Shown here: one piece after another, positions 46,531-58,539 of the stretch
Position numbering within the stretch: the stretch's first letter is position 1
Layout: every line of letters begins with the position of its first letter
NCBI RefSeq assembly: GCF_014851395.1
Contig: NW_024041150.1
Span: 33,367,585 to 33,431,584 of the forward strand
Source of the DNA: Micropterus salmoides
Lineage: Eukaryota > Chordata > Actinopteri > Centrarchiformes > Centrarchidae
DNA: 64,000 nt
Reading direction: 5' to 3'
Position numbers and translations under genes: made by a program
The notes under the pieces: model-generated
Seen by the model: only the letters and a program-made list of their open reading frames with translations
Databases searched by the model: none
Told to the model about the DNA's origin: nothing

Positions 46531-47539
46531 CTGTTTAGAGACCAGTAAACCAGCTTGCCTCTCGCAAACCTCCCAGTGCCCCCATTTAAACTGCGGACAA
46601 ACAAACAGAGAGCATAAAGGGACACACACACACACACACGTAAGCATACATACACATGAAACCGCATGTCCTCAAAAAAACATACACACGTACAAACAAA
46701 AACCCACATGGACATAACACCCGCAAAGGCACAAACACAAAAAATGCCCACAATGTTTGTCAGAAGTCTGTGCCCACTAAAATTCAGCTCAATGATGTGT
46801 TTATAGTGTTAGTGACCCCATGCACTACAGTGTAATAAGCATATTAAAAGACACACAAAAAAGCAAAGCTCAGCTTCTTTGGGGTAAAAAAAACCCTAGT
46901 TTTGTGTGTAGTTTCATTTTTTGGCTGATTTTATTGATCGCAGGATCCCGCCGTGCTGTTAGGGAAGATATTGAGTAAACACAAATAATGAGGGAGAATT
47001 GTGTGTATTTTTAAGTGTGTGCACATGTCCATGCACGTGTGTGGGCACATTTTCAGTACTTCCAGATGAATAGCGCGTTTGTTATTGATTAATGGAAGGA
47101 CAGAGGGAGGAAGAGAACCAAAGATCAATAAAAAGAGAACAAACAAAACAGGAAGTATAACCATTAAGACAATAAGATACACAGTTACTTCATAATCATA
47201 TTCAAATGTTTTACAAGTTTAATTATTGATATTTCCTCTAAAATCATTAACAGATGGCAACTGCAAATACATTTTGACAGAAATGTAATGACCCCTCGAT
47301 TACTGCCCCAGTTTTATCAACACAATAAAATGTTTTTAATTAAATTATCTGCAATGTTGCAAGTGTTCATAGAGAACATGTTTACAAAATGTTCACTAAC
47401 AAAGTATTTAATTTGTTTCCTCTACACTATATGCACGTAGCAATTAAAGCATGACTAAAGGGATAGCAAGCGATTCTGCAGAAAGATTGTTGATGTTTGA
47501 ACTGCCAAACAAATTCATTGCCAAAGTGACCAGCAGCCT
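46531..47539. other. Unassigned sequence with CA tract
   Basis: A CA tract lies at 46621-46639. No gene recognised. Confidence 0.45.
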
Positions 47540-48472
47540 GTTGCACCAGCGATACGTAAGTTCTACCTTAAGTTAGGGTGCAAAGTCCACACTAAACAAT
47601 ACATTGAAACTAGTCAGTTTGAGACTTAAGCTGTGTTGATGTTGGTTGCACCACCGAGACGTAAGGTGCATCTTAGCTACTCTGGCGTAAAGTCCATACT
47701 AATCAAAACAGTGTCGCAGAAAATGACATTTACACATCCCATGGCCAATCATTGAACAGCACTGTTCTTAACAGAGTTTATTACGGTTTCGTCATCTGCT
47801 TGTCTCTCTCCCTTTCAATGTTTTGCAATACTGAAGAGGCTAACGGCTAAAAAAGCAACAAAACACCAACAAAAAGGTACCTATACAAGGACAAATAATT
47901 ATAAGGTGATAACTATGAACCCTTAATCTACAGCTAGTCTCAGTTACATCGAGTGGTACAACCGTTAACTACAACATAGACCTAATTTAACGTTGCATAT
48001 ATAAGTATAACGGGCAGATGAAATTGTAACATTATAACTTATATATGCGGAGGAGCAATTATCCCCCTCATATTTCAAAATCTATTTTCTCCAGCGATTT
48101 CGGAGTTGGCTAGGCGAGAAGGTTTACTATGAGTGGCTAGTCAATCAATCACTCCACATCAGACATAATTAAACGGTTGAAACACGGACAAAAATCGTGT
48201 AAGTTAGGCCTATAGAAAACATCCGACACAACGCAAAGGAGATGCTGAAAAGTTACGTTTGCCTCCAGCAAACTCGGATTTTTATCCGAGTTTTTTATCC
48301 GCTTTACACCTATTAAGGACTAGGTGTAAAATTTAAGTTGTAACTTATGTCTACGTTGGACGTATTTCAGCTGGTGCAACCCTTAAAACGTTAGTAGCAC
48401 TTAAACTCCGACTTAAGTTAGAAATTACGTTCAAACTAGGCTAAGTTTTAACTTACACATAGTTGGTGCAAC
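47540..48472. mobile_element. MITE-like element with tandemly duplicated termini
   Basis: The outer tips GTTGCACCA (47540-47548) and TGGTGCAAC (48464-48472) are inverted repeats. A second tip pair lies inside, TTGCACCA at about 47649 and TGGTGCAAC at 48372-48380. On the left, the two tips start similar stretches (ACGTAAG about 14 bases in, AAAGTCCA(C/T)ACTAA about 45 bases in) spaced about 108 bases apart. So the end module is duplicated in tandem. There is no open frame of note. Reminiscent of small PIF/Harbinger-like MITEs, but no target-site duplication is clear. Confidence 0.65.
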
Positions 48473-50575
48473 TCAGTGCAGAACTTCTAATATCTCTGCG
48501 GAAATATAGCACAGCGTCTGCCGGCTGCGGGCGATTTTGCCTTAATAAGGTGGCATGTTTTTTTTGCAGTGCTGTAGAAAGTGTGACAACAAGCCTGTCA
48601 GTATTTAAGTATCTACTGAAGGAAAATACGTATCTAAGCCAAAGTCTAAGCCATGGAGTCTAGTGTATATATCGATAAGATTACCGCTAGTAACTTCAGT
48701 AACGAATAGGCAACAAACATCATTAAACAAAGCTCGATTGATGAAAACAGCAATTTATTAACATACATACATATTAACATAATACATTGTTATTTGCACT
48801 TTATCCATTTTGCTTATGCAAAATGATCAACAGGTCACCAGAAGTCAAATCCAAAGCCAAATTTGGCTTACGCGTTGGACCATCATTTATTGTGGGAAAA
48901 GCTCACGGCCGAGGTCTAACATCTCCCTTGCACCCTTAGGAAGTCACTCAGCCCACTAACTTGCCTATACCAATAACATGATGGTCAGGATGGGGAGAGA
49001 GACTTGGAATCAACGGCACTCTCCCCATTCATTCTTTCTGTTCCAGTACATCAGTGTCCAATTATCAGCTTTGTGTGTATGTGTGGTCCACTGCTAAACA
49101 CCAAAGGGATTCCAACCGACGATACTGTCTGAAGAAAGGGGCACAGGCTATATGTTAACAGTATAGAATTAAATGGCCAAAACTCAGGGCCAAAAGATAC
49201 ACAGTACATCCATATTCTCTGATACAGTATTATTGCAATTCTGCCAATTAAAATCTTGAAGAGGACTGAAAAGGGATGGAATGGAGGTCATATAAACATT
49301 TCCCCTTTTCTTCTTTTCCAGTATGATTCTTTTCTCAATATAGTTCTTTCACCATATTTTCTATCTTTACTCTTCTAACTTCTACCTTTTACTCTCATTC
49401 TGTCCATCTTTTGAGCGAAAGAAGAACATCTCTTGGATGATTGAACAATTGAATTAATGCCATCGTCTTTTTAAGTTCAATGCCAACGTTGTTACAATGC
49501 TTGCGTTCTAAAATATCTGTGCATCTGCACTTGGCAACTACTGTGGTTAGGGTTAGTCATGGTTATGGCAAATAAACTCTTGTTAAAGTATGATAATGAT
49601 TAGTCAACTAATCTAACTGGACTAGTTCAGTTTTTCTTCTTCTCAGCTTAGCTGCTGTTCTGTCCTCTGTCTTCTCCTTTGCCTCCTTTCAGTGCCTCAA
49701 CACTATTTTATTCTGCACTATTTGCTTTGCTTTAGCCTCCTCTCCTTCTTCCTTGTCTCCCTCTCTTCTTCCCTTTATCTTCTTTACCTCTTCACTCATA
49801 TTTCATCGTCTCATCCTCTCCAACCTGTCTTAATCTTGGGCCCGACAAGATTTTCTACAACAACTGAAGTCCTTGTTCAGGTTTTGTTAAATGTCCAAAG
49901 TAATGAATATTGAACATGTTTCTCAGCAAAATTCATCCCCCCTCTGTCTTACACGTCATCTAGTTGTGACTGAATGTACTGAATGTGCACTGAATTCAAA
50001 GAAATTGACTCCCGCAAACTGGCCAGTGTGTGTGTGTGTCTGTTTCATGTTCAGCCTCTCAGTTTGTGTCTGTGCGTCCCCTTAGCGACCCAGGACTTGG
50101 CTTTGTCCCTCTCTAATGGCTTGACTTACCACACACACACACACAAAAATATAAAATAGTGTTAAGTGTAAAAAGATTTTTGTGTGGAGCTGTAGGCAGT
50201 TTCACATTGAACAGTCTGTGTGTGTGAGTTAATTGAACTGGAGTCAGTCTACCGCTTCTGGATTCTGAGCCGTAATTCCATTACATTAATTTTGTTGTTA
50301 GCGCTACATGCTAACATGCAGCTCAACCAAACGTTTCTTTTTTTCTTCCTCCATCTTTCTCCACTTTCTTACATTCCTTCTCAATCCTCAACTTGCTTGT
50401 CTTCCTCCATTTTCTCCTCTTCCTTTTCATGATCCTTGCTGCTGAATTTTCAGGTAACTACAACCCTGAATAGCTACTGAATGCAGTTAAATTGTATTTT
50501 AATATATGGTCCTCATGATAAAATGGCACCATTGGTCTACACTATGTAGAACTATGTTGCAGCGTTGTAATCCGT
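48473..50575. other. Unassigned sequence
   Basis: No gene or recognised transposon. CT-rich patches at 49620-49860 and 50330-50440 generate short frames. Confidence 0.4.
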
Positions 50576-50579
50576 GTTA

Positions 50580-51232
50580 TCCATAGACCGCATTTAAGAA
50601 GTGGACGTAGTCATTGTGACGTCACCCGTTGGTTTGTGGACTGCCGTTTTGAAGCTTTGAGTTTGGTTGATAGGGCGCCACCATGTTGATTTCTTTCAAC
50701 CAGCAGTATCGGATGTGACCATATTTGGACGAGACGGTGGAGCTAACGGCCGTGTGTGGAGCTAGCTAGCTTGCTTAGCTAGGTTCATCTGTAATTCGCG
50801 TGAACTGTCATTTTAACAGGGCTCATAACTTTGTCTAGCGAACAACAGTCTTAAAACTAAATGTACTCACCAGAGAAAGTGAACAGCCAACTCCTAACAA
50901 GCTTTTTCAACGGCGCTGGTTAAATTTACACAGTGCCGTGGGTACGAGTCACTCTAGCCTGATTGATAGGTCACCATGGTAACAACTTGTCAATCACAGA
51001 TAATCCCCCCCTGAAGCATACTCTTTACGGTCTATTTTCCTCTAAATGGGAAACTCATCAGGAAAGTGTTTACTGAGGTAATTATTCAGCTGAGAATATG
51101 GGCTATTTTGCCATTATTTCTAATGGAGCAGGACTTCTTTTTGCAACGATAAGAGTCGCCCCCAGCTGGCCGTTCGATAAAATGCAGGTTTAAGGGACTT
51201 CCGCGTTCGCATCAGTTTGCTGACCGGAAGCA
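50580..51232. mobile_element. Dispersed non-autonomous element, probably composite
   Basis: The left part carries CCATAGACCGCATTTAAGAA, GTGGACGTAGTCATTGTGAC and CCATATTTGGACGAGACGG, which I recall as a frequent teleost interspersed element. The right part, CAGCTGGCCGTTCGATAAAA to CCGGAAG, is another remembered repeat end. No terminal inverted repeats join the two, so two elements may be adjacent. A CRE-like TGACGTCA lies at 50617-50624. Confidence 0.45.
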
Positions 51233-51969
51233 ATTATTATTAGCGCCAAAACGTCAGCTTGGACATCAAAAATAGTAAATGTAGTTTTATTTTTCCCCAA
51301 ACTTAACCATGCAGTTTTAGGTGCCTAAACTTTAAAGCAACCCTTTTCAATGTTTCTGTATTAATAATGGGTCAAATGGCTATGTGTATTGTGTAATTTT
51401 CACTAGAATCTGCATTTCCCTTCAGCTCTACAGATTGTTCTAGTGTCTTTTGTCCTGCCCACAAATGTACTTTAATAATAAACCCACTGTACACTACCAG
51501 CAGGAGCCATTTCAATGATTATATCAAGGTTTGGCCGGTAGGTGGCACCAGGGTGCTCGCATGTCAAATTGGGTGCTCACCTATTTAAGACGGGCAGGTG
51601 CATTCAGGTTTTGCCACAGGGAAAACAAATTAGTTTTTGCCCCCCCTGCTGTGGCTGTGTGTTTGTATGTATTTGTTGGAAAGCTGTTTATAGAGATGGA
51701 ACATTGTGTTGATTATGGATTCTTGCTATCTGTTGAAGACCGTCACCAGCAATAAATTGTATCTCTCATATTTGAGAAGAAACCAGAAGTTGGACTCTCT
51801 CGTTGATTTGTTTCTAGACCCAACTAAAGTGGCCACTGCAACGTTACGCCGAGCATGTCAATTACTTTAACCTTCTGTGCTGCTTTATGTTAAGGCTTAG
51901 TGGTTACACTGCCTGTACAGTACATGTAGCAACTAGCTGGCGAACACAGTGGCATAAATAGGCAACTTT

Positions 51970-51993
51970 TTAGTTAGTTAGTTAGTTAGTTAG
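51970..51993 (+). repeat. (TTAG)6 microsatellite
   Basis: Six perfect TTAG units. Confidence 0.95.
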
Positions 51994-52059
51994 TAAATAT
52001 GTTAATGTTGTGACGCTGCCCCCAAGTGGCCAGAAAGATTTTTAGATAAATGCAGCATC

Positions 52060-52215
52060 AAGTTTAGAGAACAATCATCGTCATGATTAAAAGAAGCCAA
52101 CATGGACTGTCAGGAAACGTAAAGTGGTCCCTGTGTGAGTAAGGACGCTTTCTTGCCCCATCCATCCACCCCGACGTCCTCCCAAGAGGTTTTGCGACAC
52201 TAATAACAAACTCCA
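52060..52215. repeat. Dispersed repeat, partner of 7780-8050
   Basis: Shares AATCATCGTCATGATTAAAA-like, ACTGTCA and CCATCCACCCCGA-like blocks, in the same order, with the 7.8-kb copy. Confidence 0.5.
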
Positions 52216-52502
52216 GCTACTACCCAACTGTCTGAATAAGTAACTATCACAGCAACACATCAAATCTGCTCGGATGTTTCAAAATGTTCAAGATGTCTCC
52301 TGCTGATGAAGTTGCCCTGAAAAGTTGCCTGTTGTCTAAGCTCTGCTTATTTTTATCCTGCACGTATTTTTAAAGTTCGTCTTTGCCTCGTTTTCTTCTT
52401 TCCTTGCCTTTCCCCTCTCCCTCATCACCTCGTCGTCTCCCCTTTGCTCTCTTCTCCTCCCCTCTCCTCCACCCAACTGCATCGTTCTGCCTCACTTAAC
52501 AG

Positions 52503-52597
52503 CAGCATGGATTTTCCGAAACATAGAAAGAGAAAGATGAGACGGAGCAACATGGGGTTACAGTGGGCGATGATTATGGATGGAGTGAAGTGTGTGT
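52503..52597 (+). other. Exon-like segment after a long pyrimidine tract
   Basis: About 110 bases of CT-rich sequence end in CTCACTTAACAG, a good acceptor. The following 95 bases are open from an ATG (52507) reading MDFPKHRKRKMRRSNMGLQW and end at the full donor consensus GTGTAAGT. I recognise no protein family. The tract may simply be a degenerate CT microsatellite, so chance is a serious alternative. Confidence 0.2.
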
Positions 52598-52735
52598 GTA
52601 AGTCTCTACGCTCTGTGTTCTGTGGTCAGACAGAAGGTTCTGGAAAAGTGGATCATATACAGTATTTGATGGCTCATTATCTCTTCATGTCTCCAACAAC
52701 TCACGGACCACTGGTGAAGAAGGCTCTCTGTGTGT

Positions 52736-52738
<3 letters not shown>

Positions 52739-52766
<28 letters not shown>
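52739..52766. repeat. (GT)n microsatellite
   Basis: About fourteen GT units. Confidence 0.96.
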
Positions 52767-53243
52767 GTATCAACACAAGTGCAGTGCTATCACCAGAAAA
52801 TTGTTTTCAAGGTAGTTTTTTGGTTTCTTTGGAAAGTCACGATCAATTCTGAATAAGATTTTTTGTATTCAGTTCAATGTTAAACCTGGCTAATGTTTGT
52901 TAAAACAATGTGAAATTTAAGAATCTGCTCACAATTCTCTAAACAATGTCTTCCCAATATTGCCATGAAGTATTTCAATACACCACTTAACAGCACAGAT
53001 ATTTACTTTTACTGTTTTCTCCAAGCAGATGTCTTATGTGTACCATGAAGAACTTGGGCAGCATTGAGCCTTTTTAAAATTGAGTGTTAAATTGGATCAG
53101 ACTGAGGGAGAGAAAGAGAAAGTGGACGAGGGAGACAGAAAGAAGAGAAGAAGTAATAAATGTAAAAGAGAGAAATTCTGGCCTGAAAGAAAATCCCTGT
53201 GTTTTGAGGTCTTGTCATCACCTTCTGAGAGGTTTCGACCACT

Positions 53244-53258
53244 AACACATACATACAC

Positions 53259-53311
<53 letters not shown>
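53244..53311. repeat. Compound CA/ATAC microsatellite
   Basis: ACAT-interrupted CA repeats, then pure CA from about 53267 to 53311. A purine-rich patch precedes it (53095-53170). Confidence 0.95.
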
Positions 53312-53313
<2 letters not shown>

Positions 53314-53817
53314 TAAAACCTCTGGAAAACTGCTTAGTAAGGACCAAGAGCTCTGTGTAACTTAAAGAGGAGTGAAGCAGCAGAGAAGCAAGAAGACAGA
53401 GGGGAAGAAAAACTAAAGTACCGTACAGGGAGAGAAGTTTTAAGAGATTGATATGGTTCAGATAGATATTCATGACAGCCTCAATAAATAAGGATTACAT
53501 TTTGTGAAAGAAAAGACAAAATGTACAAAACCAAGCAAGTTTTGGTATTTCTTTGTGGCAGTGCTGCTCTCAATCTCATTGGTTGAGTTAAAGTTACATG
53601 GGTGGAGATACAGAAGTCCTGCTGTTCAGTGTGCAAGTTATAGTCAGTATATTTACATTTACATTGTTTTGTACTTGTGTGGATGTCAAGAGAACATTTA
53701 CATGTTTAAAAAGTGTACTTGTTAAGGGTTGTTAAAAAACAGAATTATTAAATTAATTATATTATATTTAAAAACCGCACTACATACTGTTGAGCAAGGT
53801 TATGTTTGGATTGGATT

Positions 53818-54235
53818 TTTTGGCTGTTTTCTACGTGTGTGGGGGAGAGAGAGAGAAAGAGAAAGGAAACTAAAAACAAAGAATAATGTTCCTTGGATGC
53901 GATCCCTTCTAAGAATAAATCAACCGGTCAAAGATATTGAGGTGTAATCCAAATATGAATGGTGGTGTCTTCTCAGACGCTATGTCTGTGTGAGTGTGAG
54001 CATGTAGGAAGGTAAATCAAGGTACTAAGCTAATTCGTCTGAATTAGCTTTACTTTACCTAAAGGAATCAAGGCAATGATGTAACACACTCAACCAAATC
54101 TTAACCCTCAAGCAGCCCTTTATATGTGTGGGGTCCAGCATTTTGGTTCCCACAAAGCTGTCTGACCCCGCAATTTTAGTGGCTTCCCAGTTTTTGGACC
54201 CCATGAATTTGTTAAACAAGCCCATTCTCTCTCAA
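53818..54235 (+). repeat. Local duplication, copy 1
   Basis: Matches 55270-55752 in the same orientation. Shared blocks include GAGAAAGAGAAAGGAAACT, ACAAAGAATAATGTT, ACCGGTCAAAGATAT, TATCCAAATATGAA-like, GAGCATGTAGGAAGGTAAAT and GTGTGGGGTCCAGCATTTTG. Copies differ by numerous substitutions and an insertion of about 80 bases in copy 2. Not recognised as a named transposon. Confidence 0.85.
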
Positions 54236-54239
54236 TCTC

Positions 54240-55265
54240 ACACACACATAAAAGTTATAGTCGGTATATTTACATAGCCTAAAGGTAAAAGGTTTTCTTA
54301 GAGGACTTTGCAGTCTTTACAACATACAACAACCACACACCATATTTTATCTAATCTCTCATTGGGTTTCTTTTATCACTTATTCTGAACATGTTCCTGG
54401 GGTTTACAATCAGTGTTCCAAGATGCATTCGCATGTATACAGTGTTTGAAACCCTGATCTTAAAAGTTTGGCAATGAAGCAATGTCACATGTGAAGGCTA
54501 GACCGTAAGAACAGTAAGCTAAAACTAAACACAGTGTACAAAAAGAAATACACCATACTGAAGTGATGCTAAAAAGCATTAAGAATATAGAATGACGGTA
54601 TACAACCAAGAACTGCAAAGTAACTGAGGTAGTAGCAGAATGTCACTGTACCACAGATGTTAAAGAGTTTCAAACAAAGGTGAAGATGTAGCTTATGAGC
54701 TGCAAGAAAGATGTGGAAGAGAATCTGATCAAAATATAAATACTAATAATTAACATTTTTAAAAGGGCATTGAATTTAAAGATTACTATCATCGACGTAT
54801 TTATTCCTATAAAGCACTCTTGATTCCAAGAAATACTTGAATGACAAAATAAAATTGCAATCTGTGTCAACGTTAGAGATAATATGAAACAGAATTAGCC
54901 CCATGGGTTCATTGGGTGAAAAGAGGATACTGCATGGAAAAATAAAAGAGAAACATTTAAACAGAAAGTTGAGAGACAGAGAGACTAAAATAAAGAGAGG
55001 AAAGAATGTCAAGAGTCATGGTTATTTGAAGAATGTAGATAGCTTTTAAAGAAAAAAACAGTACCAAATTGCTTCAGTTACGGGAATCCAACCGACAACC
55101 CCCCTGGATACGACCGACTGCTGACCAGCTAATTTGAGAATCCCAACCACAGCACAGAGGGAAAGCGCATGTGAGTGTGTGTGTCTGAGGACCAACTATG
55201 TTTGCATGACTTTGAGTATTTGGCAGCAACAGGCAGATAAATTTCTCCCCTCATCTTCTTTTTGG
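54240..55265. other. Unassigned AT-rich spacer of the duplication
   Basis: No gene or recognised repeat. A short TATATTTACAT stretch echoes 53645-53665. Confidence 0.4.
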
Positions 55266-55269
55266 ACAG

Positions 55270-55752
55270 CGTGGCTGATTTCTCTGTGCGTGTGTGGGAG
55301 AGAGAGAGAAAGAAAGAAAGAGAAAGGAAACTTAAAACAAAGAATAATGTTACTTGGACGCAATCCCTTCTAAAAATAAGTGAACCGGTCAAAGATATCG
55401 AGGTGTTATCCAAATATGAAGGGTGTTGTCTTCTCAGACGATATGTCTGTGTGTGTGTAAGTGAGCATGTAGGAAGGTAAATCGGGGTACTAAACCAAGC
55501 TAAGACACTTTACTTACTGGAATCAAGGGCATTGAAAAATACAGAGGCGACACGCACACACAGCCTTGTGTCACTTTATGGGGACCCATCACTGACATAA
55601 TGCATTCCCAAGCCCCTAACCCCAAAAATTTAATCTTAACCCCTTAAACAGTGTAACGTGTGGGGTCCAGCATTTTGGTTCAACCAAAGCTGTCGGACCC
55701 CACAAGTGTAGTGGGTTCCCAGTTTATGGACCCCACAAATACAGTAAAAGAA
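55270..55752 (+). repeat. Local duplication, copy 2
   Basis: Second copy of the 53.8-kb unit, about 1.45 kb downstream. It is bounded on the right by a long CA microsatellite. Confidence 0.85.
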
Positions 55753-55754
55753 GA

Positions 55755-55756
<2 letters not shown>

Positions 55757-55819
<63 letters not shown>
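55757..55819. repeat. (AC)31 microsatellite
   Basis: About 63 bases of uninterrupted AC. Confidence 0.97.
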
Positions 55820-55820
<1 letters not shown>

Positions 55821-55824
55821 CCTG

Positions 55825-57843
55825 TATTTGCTCAAATTAAACACGGCTGTATACTAATCCTGTTATCATAGGCTGCGGTCGCTCTATCTGTATCACTTAC
55901 ACTGTATGACAGCACACACACACACAAAAGGAATAACAGAGAAAGACAAAGAAAGGGAAAGTGGCTTAATAAACATTTAGAAGAAAGAGCAATAAAAAAG
56001 AAACAAATGCAGAGAGATAGAAATACATAGAATGCATAGAAATACAGAAAAGGAGCAAGAAGGAGGGGTAGTGGTAGAAATATTTAAAGCACGCTGATTG
56101 GCTCACTTTCCTTTTCCTAAAAATCCTTTTCTGGGCCAAGAGTACATTCTGACGTGTTTTACAGCTCTCATCCTCGCTTCTCCCTCAGCATGCCACCTAG
56201 TTTTTGTAGTCATTTTCCGACCCGTCTGTGTTTACACAGTGACAGAAACTCAAAACTGATTGAAATCACTTGAAACATCGATTTAGATTGTGTGCTTTTC
56301 TGCAGCTCAGGGGGATGCATAGACTTTGTTCTGTTCTGTACTGTTGGTTCTCACACAACTAGCTGGATATCACAACTCTCTGTCATAAAATAAAATGTTC
56401 GTCATAAGAATCTAAATGAGCGAACCACCATTCAAAAAAAGCTTGAGATAACATTACAAATTGGCAAAGCACATTTCTCACCACTGAAAAGCACTTTTTA
56501 AATGCAATAGTTTTGTTGTCCAGCACATAATGACTTCCCATGAAACCTAATTTTTTTTATGTTGATTTTACATCACATTATTTTTTAGTTTTAGTTTAGT
56601 TTTTTAAAAACAACATTAAATATGGTAATTGATGAGCTTTAGATTTGCAGGTAGGCAGATTTCGTTACCTTTAAATGGAGCCAGGCTCTCTCTTATTGTC
56701 TGTTGTTCCAAATTATAATGCCATTGCTAGGCTTTTATGTGTACTGTATGTTCTGTAAAACATTGTTAATGTTAGGCTAACAATTATATGTCAAGGAGCA
56801 CATGAGCTCCACATTATTTAAAAATTGACACATAAAATATGAATTAATAAATCAGTCTTTGGGTAATACGGAAATGAGCCAAATTCCCCAAAACCTGATT
56901 TATTGCCATTAACATGCTTTTACTTGTGGTGCTGCGGATCAGGTGTAATAGCCCTGAGACACTGGAATTTAATAACGTGGCTGCTTTTTAGGAGGTCTTT
57001 AGGGTCTAGTGCATTTAACCACCTGTGACAGGAAGTGCCTGTTGATAATCCTAAATTTGTAACAGGCTTTCAAATCCCTCTGCCTCCCTCCTCATCTGTC
57101 ACAGCCAGCTTTTGCACAGAAACTCACCCTAAAGAGCTGATTCAGATCCTGTGCTCTCATGAAGAAACAAACAAAGACTGCAGAAGCAGAGTTGGAGCTT
57201 TATATCCAAGTTAGTGGGTTTGGGTTTTAAGATGTTTAGAAGAGGAGCTTCACTGTAAGCAGTAATTTATGACCTCTGTTTGACTTCATGTTTCCTAAGG
57301 CTATGATATTTATTTTCTCTCGTTCTTCACCCGTCCATGCACACAAGCTTCCTCACATTTCCAATGAAGTATATGCATGACTATGTATACTATTCTTCAT
57401 CCTTTGTGTTTGTGTGTGCTTGTGTGTGTGGGCTTGTGTTCCTGGAAGAGGTAGGAAGCTCACAGAAGTCATTATAATTTATTGACTGTACCCATTTTTT
57501 CCCAGCATGTAATGCCTCATCACTAGGTAAGGTGGGTGGAGACCCTGTGACTTCCCAGTTACGAGTTGACTTCTCATCCTACATATATCCTAGAGGTGCT
57601 GATTAAATACTCACACATCTCATTGAGCTGCATGAGAAGACTTATGATCAAGTCTGATTCCAAAAGCATTTTGTGTCCCACTAATTTTGTTAGTAATTAT
57701 TTCTGAAGCATTTGAGAAACAAAATCAGGCTGATACCTCAGGAAGGACTGACCAGTCAACTCTGTATTATGCATGCAGAACACCAAAGCTCATAGTCATC
57801 ACATCCCTCTTCTTCAGCAGCCTTTCACACATAAATATAGTCA
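55825..57843. other. Unassigned sequence with one repeat fragment
   Basis: 56640-56690 (GCAGGTAGGCAGATTTCGTT, GGAGCCAGGCT) looks like a fragment of the repeat at 21580-22810. The rest, including 56860-57230, is complex sequence without a recognised gene. Confidence 0.35.
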
Positions 57844-57851
57844 TAAACAGT

Positions 57852-58528
57852 CAGTGTTGGGCTCAGAAATTGTAATTACTTCTTCTTAAAGTAATATTAT
57901 TACTTTACCTATTACTGGGTGATAAAAGTAACTAGTTACTCGTTCCGTTGATTTATTACTCACCACTTCCACCATCCCCAACACCCCACAAACAAAGCAG
58001 TCTCTCCCGACTTTTTACCTAATTTCATATTTATAACGGCAGCAATAAAAAAAATAAAGCAAGTAAATGCCGACTTGTGAACTGCTGCTTTTCTGCACAT
58101 GAATTTATAAGAGCAGTATTCAGTGTTTTTACAAAACCTAACAGTGCTTAACGCCTCTCTGTCCGGAGACCGGAGTTTCTTTCTTTGCTGTGCTGCTTTA
58201 GCAGATGCTTCAATAAAGATGATGAATAGATGTAGAATTGTTTGCAGTTGAAAACTTTTTGCAAAGTTTACAATGAACAACAATGTTCTTGTCAGCTTAG
58301 TCTGTCACACACAATGTCAGTACTTAAAGCTGTGGAAAGAACGCATCTCTCCCTCATTTTCAGTCACGCATTCACGTCAAGGACGGTGCGTTCAGTAAAG
58401 CAGTAACGCAGCATCACTTGGATTAGTAACTGTAATAATATCACTGTTTTGGAAATAGTTATCCGTTAACACTACTAGTTACTGGGAAAAGTAATATTAT
58501 TACAGTAACACGTTACAGCCCAACACTG
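57852..58528. mobile_element. hAT-like non-autonomous element (677 bp) with 8-bp TSD
   Basis: Termini CAGTGTTGGGC (57852-57862) and GCCCAACACTG (58518-58528) are perfect 11-bp inverted repeats. The inverted similarity continues inward through GTAATATTATTAC-like and TAACTAGT/ACTAGTTA blocks. Flanks TAAACAGT (57844-57851) and TAAAAAGT (58529-58536) agree in 7 of 8 bases, as expected for a hAT target duplication that has mutated once. No transposase frame is present. Confidence 0.85.
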
Positions 58529-58539
58529 TAAAAAGTAAC

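Noticed and set aside
48271..48296. 9-bp hairpin followed by T residues, resembling a bacterial terminator
   Set aside because: The window is vertebrate nuclear DNA. The hairpin lies inside a MITE-like element and has no transcript context.
51970..51993. Interstitial telomeric repeat
   Set aside because: The unit is TTAG, not TTAGGG.
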